From Ilyonectria destructans (lineage: Eukaryota; Ascomycota; Sordariomycetes; Hypocreales; Nectriaceae), in the NCBI GenBank assembly GCA_020740775.1, contig JAHEWK010000015.1:248001-312000 (forward strand): a DNA stretch of 64,000 bases, written 5' to 3'. This document shows positions 55,597 to 64,000 of the stretch, piece after piece. The notes beneath the pieces were generated by a model, which ran no database searches, was not told where the DNA came from, and saw only the letters and a list, made by a program, of their open reading frames with translations. A program made the translations under genes and the position numbers. The stretch's first letter is position 1. Each line of letters starts with the position of its first letter.

Positions 55597-56418
55597 AATG
55601 AAATGGATTGGAATGTCGATGTTTCGGCCGGAAAATAACGAGGTATGGAGGCTGGGCCTAGGATGCTGGTTGCCCCGGCCAAGCGTCAAAGTGGTGAACA
55701 ATGATCCTCAGGGCAAGTGAGGTCGGTCTTGAGCCTTCAAAAAGAATCAACAAGTCGTCGTGTTGGTGGGGGGTTTTCTATCCCCAGTGGCGTTTTGTAG
55801 AAAATGGTGAGGTGAAGGTGAGCTGAATTGGGATAGAAGGAAGAGAGCGAGAGGACGCGCAGAGTGCATGTGTACTCTGGTGCGGCCCGGGCGGTTCCCA
55901 CAGAAACCAAAGCCGGAGGTACGTGGCTGGGGTGCGAGGTTAGGCTGGGGGGTCTCAACGCCATCGCGGCGAACAGCAGCAGCCCAAAGACAGCGTAGGA
56001 GCAGACGGAGAACAAGTTAATACAACGGATGGAAAGTAATTTATTTTTGCTTTTCAATCCAAAACTCGTCCAGGCGTGAGTCTTTGGATTCTGATTTTGC
56101 AGCAGATTTCTCGACCGCCCGACCACCTCATGGGCATCCAGAAAATGACGTCGCGAGTAAATAATCCGGGGCTGGCCGGGCAACGCTTCGTGTCACACGC
56201 CCAGTCGAGACGTCACCTCATCTGGCCAATAACAGCCACCCACAACCATGCCCCGGTCGGGCTTCCCGGGTCGGCTCTGTGGAGGTTCGCGCCGTGCTTC
56301 CATTCCGTGATCCCGCTGCCTACCAGAACAAAGACTCGTAGATAACTTGGTTTACAGACCCCATTCAGCTCAGATCTAGTGTTCACTCCTTTGAGACTTC
56401 GAGCATCCGACACGTCGC
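55597..56418. other. Promoter of the membrane-protein gene
   Basis: About 0.8 kb between the membrane-protein start and the stop of the next minus-strand gene. CCAAT lies at 56226-56230 (plus strand, so ATTGG on the coding strand). No coding frame is credible. Confidence 0.45.
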
Positions 56419-57435
56419 TTAATAACCTATCTCGATGTGTGGGGCTGCGGGCAACCTGGTTGACTTCCCGGCCCGGACTTGGTCGTAGGCCTTTCGCATG
56501 GCATCAATATATTGGCTGGTATATTCGTTGTCGTTCCCTTTGAAAAGACTTTGAGTTACGGTTCCCAAATGCGCTGCGAGAACAGTGACTTACTGACGGA
56601 TTCGCTCAGGATGTAAACAAAATCGTCTGACGTGAGCTGCGAAGTGTCTACATTAGAGAGACAGGCAAGGTCTACATCCAAATCAATCAAGCGTTTATCA
56701 CGTTTGCAACTTTGTAGACTCACATCCCAAACAGCTCTTGTGTGTGCGTGACATCCCAGAGCTGGTGAAGTCCCAGCGAAAGAACTATTGAGAGTTAGCT
56801 GATTGGTACTAGGCAGCTGGCACCTCTGAATTCTTACCTTGAGGTCCACCCGCATAAGGCTGTTGTGGAGTATGTGGATGAAGTATTCTTCGTGTGTACT
56901 TTCACCGCCTCCGGCCTGGCCGAGGAAGGCCATCAGAGCAGATTTGACAACACCCTGCATGGGAGATTTGTGAGTGAATATTGGACCACGCGTCAGGTCC
57001 GATAACAAACCTTGAACCCGTTGAGAATAGGCTTCTCTTTGTCGTCATTAATGGGGCCTAGGACACGATCGATTTCCTGGTCAACGGAATCCTACACTCC
57101 CATTAGCATACAAGATGATCTTAAGAGAAGGGCCTCATGTCAGACATTGAACTCCCCAGAAATGCTAAAGCCAGCATGCCGTTCCCATCTTAGAACTTTA
57201 TTAATCATGAGCACGGGGTTTGCCCTCGCGTCTAAATTGAAGAAACTCCTACAAATCCGCCAAAAGTCAGCAGGTTTGAAGTTCCTGTATGGAGGTATGC
57301 CTACTCATTGAGTTCGTGCTGGTACTCGTTGAGTTTGCTGTCGATGAGTTTGGACATAATGAGAAGCTGTTCAGACTTGTCTGCATCGTTACTAAGCTTA
57401 GCCTCCTTGCTTGCTACTGACAAGGATTGACCCAT
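56419..57435 (-). CDS. Seven-exon fungal protein of unknown function, possible N-myristoylation
   Basis: Exons (complement): 57305-57435, 57146-57248, 57011-57091, 56838-56954, 56724-56784, 56594-56671 and 56419-56573, giving 241 residues with all phases consistent. The N-terminus MGQSLS fits the myristoylation pattern MGxxxS. Then a helical region (KSEQLLIMSKLIDSKLNEYQ), FFNLDARANPVLMINKVLR, VVKSALMAFLGQAGGGEST and NSLMRVDLKFFRWDF follow. It resembles an uncharacterised fungal family; no enzyme motif is visible. Most donors are canonical, but the exon 2/3 donor (GTCTGA at 57145) is weak, so this junction is the least sure; alternatively the gene is damaged there. All other joins restore an open frame, which argues for a functional gene. 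Start context is AAAATGG. Confidence 0.78.
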
Positions 57436-60249
57436 TTTGGTTGGTACTGCTACAACAATGCTGATAGTCTCGGCTGGGACAAGTTATGTGGATGTTGGTC
57501 AAAGCAAAGGGATGGACATGAGGTGCGCGGGGTTCAGAAGTTGAGTGTCAACGGTGGTCAGGGAAAGCCACCGCTTTATCACCAAGCCCTGGAGGAGCGA
57601 GAAGCCTTTCTAGAAAATCGACCAGATTAAGACGTGGCTAGCTGCGCCCTCTCATGGTTTAGTCTGACGGGGTTGGCGAGGTGGCAAACTAGTTAACTAG
57701 CCAAGAGCGCACCACACAGTCCGATTGGCGAATCCTGAGCTGAAATGGGACAGATACGTCCAGAATCGGAATATTGGCATTAGTCCACGCAACTAGTCGA
57801 TAGTTTTGTTGTTGATACGACATCGTGTGGCCTAAGCAGCACAGCGCCCCGCAATATATCGTTAGTTGCTGCAAGCTCCAATTCAAGGCTGGCCAACTGC
57901 GGGCTGGAAAGCTCATTGCTCAACTGGCTTAGCTCTCTGCCATTTAGAACTTCATTCACACCATGAAGACTAATGACCACAGAACGTCACATTAATGGAG
58001 AATATGCGATGATTATAGGGGTTGGCATTTCTTGTGCCTTGGCTAGGTAATTGTGCGACTAAATTATGGTCTCAAACAAGTTGGGTCCCAATATGTAAAT
58101 GAAGAAGTTGCTGGAGTAACTTGTTACATCTATGGCTGTATTCGTCTGGTTATTTGGAATAAATGTAAAACGAATAGAATGTGAACCGTAGATATGGGCT
58201 TTAACCGTGATTTAACAAATTACTACCATCCAATGATTACGTTATGGGTCCTGATGCCGTTACAAACATCAAAACAAGACAAGCACGAGTGCTTATGCAG
58301 AACTCTACACCATAATTTCTGGCGAGTTCCAGCAAGCTAAAGGCAGCCAAAAGTATCGGGGTCGGTCGTATCAAGCACTTTCAGGCCCTGTACCTGATCA
58401 CTATCAGTAGCGCGTCGATGCTAAGGGTTGCAGAATTGAAAATGTTGATGCGCAAGCACAAACCGGAACCTTGGCTGTGTGCGCATTTTTTGAGAAGATG
58501 TAATATATCCCCCAAGGATAATATTATATCTGTAGGGAGTCTGTTGACCAAGGAAGCCTCTTTTTCTCGGGAGCGAGCAACCAACAGATTTTAGATCCTT
58601 ATTTTCTTGCGTAGAAACCTCCCATGTTATCCGTAGCTCTTTGAAGAGATGATGTTGGTCGAGAGTTCTCCATGTAGCGGGAGTCTCGGGGTGGTGTGAG
58701 TTGTGAGTTGACCAGAAGTGGAGGGCAAGACTGGTTAAGAACGGCGATGTTATCGCTTTCGAAGTAAAGGGACGGTGGTGTTTCGAGACACCACCGCGAG
58801 AAAGCCAGGATCCAAGGAGTACATGCAATGGTGGCCCATGTCACTGTCCAGCTATTTATTTGACCCACTTGGCGGAGAACATCAACTAAGTGAGCAATCC
58901 TAGGAACCATCAAGGGCGCCGGTACTAACTAATGATCATACGTCATCGCGAGTCAAAAACAGTGTTTAGCACGTTGCGGCTGAGTGACAAAAGTCACAAC
59001 GAAGGCACCTAACTTCGAGGCTACCCAAACCATCTTTCGATTGGCGCACAGGCGGTCCGGTAATTTGGCCTTTGAGTTCTTCAGCATGACTCCAAGAGTG
59101 GTAACAACGGCAGTTGCTAGCTCCAAAAAAACGGACTCATGTTTAGCTAGTACTAAGTTGAGTTGCGTAGTCATGTGCGGAGTAGCCAACCGTTGTTTTA
59201 GGAAGCTAATTGGAACCAGGCTTAGTGGCCGGGACGGCGGTATGCATGACATTTTCAGCGGTCATGGTGTTAATTGCCAGAGTGCTTTCTAACTCCTCAC
59301 ATGCAAGAATGGCCCCGGCCTAGAGGTTGTCACTTGATGCTGCGCACATGACCTGTTTGGGGATTTAAAACGTAAGTTAGACGCTAGGTTCCATTTGGCT
59401 TGAACTGAGAGAGATGACATTTCGGCCAAGAGTCGAAATTGAGATGGTAGCCAGGTCTATGGCGAGATGTTGGTAGTGTGAATAAAACTCTCTTGCGAGA
59501 GATGGTGCTGGAGCTTGAAAATATCACTCAAGTCCCAGATTCGGTAAAAGAAAAGGGGATACCTAAATTAGGCCCCATAAAGGAGTAGAGGTTCGTATAC
59601 GGAACCCGACAAGTGAGTCAATTCGAGGGTGTTTGCGAGATATCGATCCAAGTTTGACGGACCAGAAAGGGAGGCAAGGGCCGCCCAACCTTTATAGCAG
59701 GTATAAATGCAGTAATGTTGTAAGCTACTACACCTCCCAGCAAGTCATCCTATCAGAACCGGATTTGTGGGAGATGCCAGAATATGGTGCAACGCAGGAA
59801 ACTGGCTACCCTACTTCGCTACGAGTTTAAAGAAGCGAGTTCTTGGGCAGATTTTGCTGCAGATATTGTAAAAGGCAATGAATCTGGTAACTTTTACCTT
59901 CTATCCACGAAGAGTTAGGTATTGAGCACCAGAGCTTGTTGAAACCCAGGCCTGGTCGACCATTTCAATGCCCTGGTGGCTATCGGCCTTGATGCGATAC
60001 ACAGGCGGCGATGGAGCTGATTACTCAAATGTAAGCTGTCCCTTAGGCTGGGATGGTGATATGGGTGTTAATACAAACCCTCGGACAGTGGTAGTAATAG
60101 AGAGTCTGCCTTGTTGTATGAGAGCTCAGTTTGTTCCTATGGACAGACGGGGAGGGCCCAGTTCGGGAGTCTTGTCATCCGGCCCCACATCTCCGGTATG
60201 GCGCATATATGCCTCATTTTGGTGTCGTATCTGCATTAACAACATCTAA
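57436..60249. other. Gene-free interval before the tRNA cluster
   Basis: About 2.8 kb without a supportable gene; AT-richer than the flanks. A GCATATATGC palindrome at about 60202-60211 lies roughly 40-50 bp upstream of the first tRNA gene and may act as its TATA-like element. No repeat or transposon signature was noticed. Confidence 0.5.
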
Positions 60250-60331
60250 GCGTAATTGGTTTAGTGGTAAAATTCTCCGTTGCCATTCGAGTAACGTCGG
60301 GGAGCCCTGGGTTCGATTCCCAGATTACGCA
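60250..60331 (+). tRNA. tRNA-Gly(GCC), copy 1, with 11-nt intron
   Basis: Acceptor arms GCGTAAT (60250-60256) and ATTACGC (60324-60330) pair fully; discriminator A. The D arm holds box A (TGGTTTAGTGG), and box B is GGTTCGATTCC. Anticodon GCC at 60282-60284 lies in loop TTGCCA/T, closed by CTCCG with CGGGG. An 11-nt intron (60286-60296, TTCGAGTAACG) sits at the canonical place after base 37. Confidence 0.97.
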
Positions 60332-60360
60332 ATACCATGATCTGATGTGCTACAATATTC

Positions 60361-60365
60361 TTTTT
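60361..60365 (+). terminator. Pol III T-run after tRNA copy 1
   Basis: Five T about 30 nt past the tRNA end; a typical RNA polymerase III stop. Confidence 0.6.
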
Positions 60366-60467
60366 GCCTTTCCTTTTGCTTGTTACTTCCCGCTCCTCTT
60401 CACACTATGATGTGATTCAGCGTCCCAGCCGTCCATCAAGTGGGGATACCCTCACAACCAGCATCCA

Positions 60468-60549
60468 GCGTAATTGGTTTAGTGGTAAAATTCTCCGTTG
60501 CCATTCGAGCAGCGTCGGGGAGCCCTGGGTTCGATTCCCAGATTACGCA
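60468..60549 (+). tRNA. tRNA-Gly(GCC), copy 2, with 11-nt intron
   Basis: Mature sequence is identical to copy 1, with acceptor arms GCGTAAT/ATTACGC. Anticodon GCC at 60500-60502; intron 60504-60514 (TTCGAGCAGCG) differs from copy 1 at two bases. It lies 218 bp after copy 1. The spacer before it shares a GATTCAGCGTC..CCGTCCATCAA block with the spacer before copy 3. Confidence 0.97.
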
Positions 60550-60559
60550 TTGCATCTTC

Positions 60560-60566
60560 TTTTTTT
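60560..60566 (+). terminator. Pol III T-run after tRNA copy 2
   Basis: Seven T starting about 11 nt past the tRNA end; a strong RNA polymerase III stop. Confidence 0.7.
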
Positions 60567-60669
60567 GCGGTTATTTATATTAATTTTTGCCTATTTTCCG
60601 CTTCTCTCACACACCATGAGGCGATTCAGCGTCTAACCCGTCCATCAAACGGTGATATCCTTCAACACA

Positions 60670-60751
60670 GCGTGATTGGTTTAGTGGTAAAATTCTCCGT
60701 TGCCATCCGAGCAACGTCGGGGAGCCCTGGGTTCGATTCCCAGATCACGCA
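60670..60751 (+). tRNA. tRNA-Gly(GCC), copy 3, with 11-nt intron
   Basis: Acceptor arms are GCGTGAT/ATCACGC: relative to copies 1 and 2 both sides changed (A to G and T to C), keeping the pair. Anticodon GCC at 60702-60704; intron 60706-60716 (TCCGAGCAACG). Boxes A and B are unchanged. It lies 202 bp after copy 2. Confidence 0.97.
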
Positions 60752-60781
60752 ATAACGAAGCCTGTTCAACAGTTTGACATC

Positions 60782-60786
60782 TTTTT
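60782..60786 (+). terminator. Pol III T-run after tRNA copy 3
   Basis: Five T about 30 nt past the tRNA end, inside sequence resembling the trailer of copy 1. Confidence 0.55.
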
Positions 60787-62712
60787 GCTTGTTCTGGCAA
60801 CTCTTCCTTTTTCCTCCCGGTTTCATGGCCAACTTTAACGAAAGTGAAAAGAAAGCTACCGAGTAAACGAACTCTCACTAGCAGGGGTAATTATATGAAA
60901 ATGGATAAAATACACAGGACAGCCATGTGTATTTGTGTTGTGATGGCCTTTTGGAGGCTTGCGTGGGTTTGAACTAAGCGGACGGCAACATCGGAAGGTG
61001 GAGGCGACGGCCAGCTATCTAATGACAACCGAGGCATTAACTGTCTATTTTTATTAAAGCGCCGGGACGGAGTCGGTTCCAATTGAGAACAGAGGAGGCC
61101 ATCTTAATCCCTGGGGCCCGATGTGGTGTTTCCTTCACAAAAACATCATGTCCTATCCTCCACCTCACCTGTTCCCTTCCGTCAACTTCAGGCTATCCCA
61201 TGTGCGTGTGTCAACAGGCCTCATTTCACCGCTAAATTGATCCGGGGGGGCGTCCAGAACCTCGGGCGGTGTCAGCATCACGTCTCGAGGACACGCAGGG
61301 GCGCGGGTTCGGCTCGGCCCCGCGTAACCCTCCCGCATAACGATCTACATTGGCACAATGCATACTAATACGTAGCTAGGAGCTAGGAGCTATGACTACT
61401 TTGAACAATCACGGGTTACACAACAAGGGGGCGAAGGCATGAAATACGCATAAGCTTCATCGCTGTAGTCGTGTCAATTTTGTCTACCTGAGACGGACGC
61501 TTGTTCCGCTCCCGGCTTACTATCGCTCCTATCGTCTCCATGAACAAGACACGCAATGCCATCTACACTAATGCCTCGACATAGCCCAAATCCCCGTTGC
61601 ATCCATGCGCCGGGATCCCAATCTGATTCTATCCGATCCATTGTCCATTCATCCATTCCATGTATCCGCCGCCCCAAACTTGAGAGGTTAAACCATTGTC
61701 ATCGTAGCCAGGGGGAAGCTGACCCGAGCCCGAAGACTCTGTGGGCCATGAATTCCACACACCGTCACAATTCTAGTCCAACACGATTCAAGGAAAAGGA
61801 AAAAAAGGAAAAGTAATACGACATCAGAAGCGGAAATCCCAGACGCAGATGGCATGCCAGTCGTAACAAGATTATTCTCTGCAGGGCAGCAGATGGAAGC
61901 GCGAACCTCCTTTGCCCGTACAATCTATCGCTTTGGTGACGCGGGATGGGAGTGTGTCCAAGCCCGGCCAAATTCCTCCTCTTTCGCCATGCTCAACAAT
62001 GCGATATATAACACCCGCAACCTGAACCAAGGCTCTCAGTAGCTTCCCCCAGGGAATGCATGTGAATCCAGTCGTAACGTAACAAGAAAGAAACAAATGG
62101 GGAGGTCCAAACCCACCCCAGCCCATTCCAGGGGACAGGGGACCGTCATGAACCAGGTAGCCCCAACCTTCCTCCAATATCGAGTCGGTAAACAGCAACC
62201 AGTGACAATCTTCCATCCACATTCAGGACATTCTTCCATTACTTTCAACCAAAAAAACAACACAGCCCCTCAGGGTATACATGATTTCCTCGGCAAGATG
62301 CAGTAGTATATGCGTCGTTGATGCATGGGGACTCGAGGAGACAGGCCATAACAAGAACCCAATACTCCTGGTCTTCCCATCATCACCGCTTTTGGGGGTA
62401 TCAACTTTTGCCTGCCATCAAGCCAACGACCGGGTCTCGACCCACAAGACAAAGCATAGGGATACAGGCTTAACAAGAAATTCCATGCAAATTGGAAACC
62501 ATAACTTGCAGGCATGATGTAAACGAAAAAAAAAATTGTCCAATCAAATGCACCTGCCATGTCCAACTTTGATCAAAGATTCGGGAGGACGATGCGTGCC
62601 GCTCGCTTTCATCAAAGAAAAGGAGGCGAGGAAAGAGAGAATAAGAAATAAATAAAATCAACAAATCGCACGCTAATCATCAACTTTGTCATCTCTCATA
62701 AAGAAATCGTCA
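60787..62712. other. Intergenic interval
   Basis: About 1.9 kb without a supportable gene. The part next to 62712 is the probable 3' flank of the minus-strand polyQ gene. A short A-rich tract lies at about 62525-62535. Confidence 0.5.
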
Positions 62713-64000
62713 TCAATAGTCGTCGAGGGCGAAATGGGGATCGTAGGGAGCATAACTCTGGGCATAGCCTCGGCTCTGCGAGTCAGACTGGCTGGGAGCT
62801 CGAATCCGATGAGCCAATGCCTTCCGCTCCACTCGACTTCGACCATCTTCAATCTGGTAGACAGTGCTGGCCCTGTCGCTGCCGCTGCCAATACGAGAGC
62901 CGCTTGGGGCGCTGAAGGTGATCTCGCCTCCGTCGCCACATTCGATCTCGGCGCCCTGTACCCGGACAACGGCTGAGCCGGAGACCTTGATGGTGACGTT
63001 GTCATTGTCGCTGGATGATGATCGAGTGATGCCGGTAGTGTTGCTTCGCTTATACTCGCTCTCATCACGGCTGTCGCTGCTGCGGGTCGACCGGCTGCTG
63101 CCGCCTCCAGCGCGGTGGCTAGCCTTGCGTAAAGCCTCGGCAGTCAATGCCAACGGAGTACCACCGTTCACGTCGTCCTGGTAAGCAAGCGCAGTGAGGT
63201 ACTTGTCCTCGTCATCGTCCAAGCTGACGCCACCACCGCCTAGGGCGAGGTCACGTCCATAGAACGAGTCCCTTCGGCTACGGGAAGCTGGCATGATCTC
63301 GAGTCCCTGTTGCTCGTAGGCGACAGAGCCTCGCCGAGTGCGGGCCAAGACTGTGCGACGGTCATAGGTGTTGGACTCTGGGGAGACATCGGTGAAGTAC
63401 TCCTCGTTGCCTAGCAAATCGTCGTCTTCGTAACCCCGCTGCTGATCAGCGAAGCCGACGCCCCGACGACTGGTTGGGGGTCGAGACTTCTGTCGAGTTG
63501 CTGGCTTCTGGGCCGGTGGTGGGCGGAAGGGCGTGCCAGCAGGTAGTGCCGACTGAGGTCGAGGAATGAAATCGGGGGGAGGCATTCGTTTCCGATCGTC
63601 GTCAGTCTGCTTCTTGGATCGGGAAGGACGCCGGGAGACACGAGGGTCAGGTTCTTCATCGTAGCCCCCGGGGCCATAACCGTAGCCCACCGGGGCCTGG
63701 GCATGAGCTTGCCGCTGCTGTTGTTGCTGCTGTTGCTGCTGCTGCTGGAAACCCATGGCGGAGGCGGGTCGCTCAAATCGGTTCTTCAGGTGGGCCGTCT
63801 GGTTTTGCATGGTCATGTCAAAGAACCCTTGGGAATGACGTGCAGGTGATGCTGGAACCCCGATCATGGACGGCGATGGGCCTCCTCCGTACAGGGGAGG
63901 CGGTGGTGGGAAGGAGCCAACGGGGTATCCTGGAGGCTGCTGGCCAGCATGGGCTGGGTGCCAACCGGACGGGGCCATTGAGGGGGGCGGGCCCTGGCTT
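62713..64000 (-). CDS. PolyQ-containing fungal protein of unknown function (partial)
   Basis: The minus-strand frame is open from its stop at 62713 to the window edge, so the N-terminus may be missing; the first ATG inside is at 63978 and would give 421 residues. The N-part is Pro/Gly-rich; a run of 12 glutamines, mixed CAG/CAA, lies at about residues 77-88. Then come basic and acidic disordered segments (RRPSRSKKQTDDDRKR, YEDDDLLGNEEYF). Near the C-terminus a compact stretch, VTIKVSGSAVVRVQGAEIEC followed by GDGGEITF, looks like a beta-rich conserved core. No membrane segment or enzyme motif is seen. Function unknown; the ordered C-terminal core is the best handle for homology. Confidence 0.85.
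   Translation of the reverse strand, partial: SQGPPPSMAPSGWHPAHAGQQPPGYPVGSFPPPPPLYGGGPSPSMIGVPASPARHSQGFFDMTMQNQTAHLKNRFERPASAMGFQQQQQQQQQQQRQAHAQAPVGYGYGPGGYDEEPDPRVSRRPSRSKKQTDDDRKRMPPPDFIPRPQSALPAGTPFRPPPAQKPATRQKSRPPTSRRGVGFADQQRGYEDDDLLGNEEYFTDVSPESNTYDRRTVLARTRRGSVAYEQQGLEIMPASRSRRDSFYGRDLALGGGGVSLDDDEDKYLTALAYQDDVNGGTPLALTAEALRKASHRAGGGSSRSTRSSDSRDESEYKRSNTTGITRSSSSDNDNVTIKVSGSAVVRVQGAEIECGDGGEITFSAPSGSRIGSGSDRASTVYQIEDGRSRVERKALAHRIRAPSQSDSQSRGYAQSYAPYDPHFALDDY

Noticed and set aside
1..64000. CRISPR arrays, rRNA operons, intact transposons, biosynthetic gene cluster
   Set aside because: None seen: no regularly spaced direct repeats, no rRNA signatures, no transposase or reverse-transcriptase frames, no PKS/NRPS/terpene domains.

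Overview
The window is nuclear DNA of a filamentous ascomycete (Pezizomycotina, probably a sordariomycete). Evidence: short spliced introns of about 50-100 nt with GT..AG ends, a Zn2Cys6 regulator, a DUF6590 protein, fungal-type PAC4, Kap104 and Ssh4 proteins, and tRNA-Gly genes with an 11-nt intron. I cannot name the species. All exon models below were made by hand from splice signals and reading-frame continuity.

Layout. 1-9.4 kb is gene-poor, with one likely small Gly/Tyr-rich protein gene (5514-6155) and a weak candidate (4448-4738) behind a strong nested palindrome. 9.4-27.4 kb is the gene-dense core: a large Pro-rich/AT-hook/coiled-coil protein (-), a nine-exon DUF6590 protein (+), an SDR oxidoreductase (+) convergent with a carnosine N-methyltransferase-like protein (-), the proteasome assembly chaperone PAC4 (+, divergent from the methyltransferase) and the importin Kap104/transportin (+). 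27.4-44.4 kb is a gene desert of about 17 kb with no supportable coding gene; its right end is the CT-rich leader and promoter of a Upc2-like Zn2Cys6 transcription factor (44371-46737, +). 49.8-57.4 kb carries three minus-strand genes: the Rsp5-adaptor-type SPRY protein Ssh4/Ear1, a single-pass membrane protein of unknown function, and a seven-exon gene of unknown function with a possible N-myristoylation signal. 60.2-60.8 kb has three tandem tRNA-Gly(GCC) genes. The right edge cuts a polyQ-containing fungal protein gene (-).

These look like independent housekeeping and regulatory genes, not a metabolic cluster. Protein quality control and trafficking recur (PAC4, Kap104, Ssh4, perhaps the membrane protein), but nothing in the sequence links them in one pathway. 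I see no transposon with intact ORFs, no CRISPR array, no biosynthetic gene cluster and no viral genes. The most unusual signals are non-coding: a CACTCCTT array behind the transcription-factor gene, the compound palindrome at 4257-4311, a 20-bp perfect palindrome at 8078, repeated TACGGAGTA 9-mers, and compensatory changes among the tRNA copies. I do not see a clear new multi-gene system.
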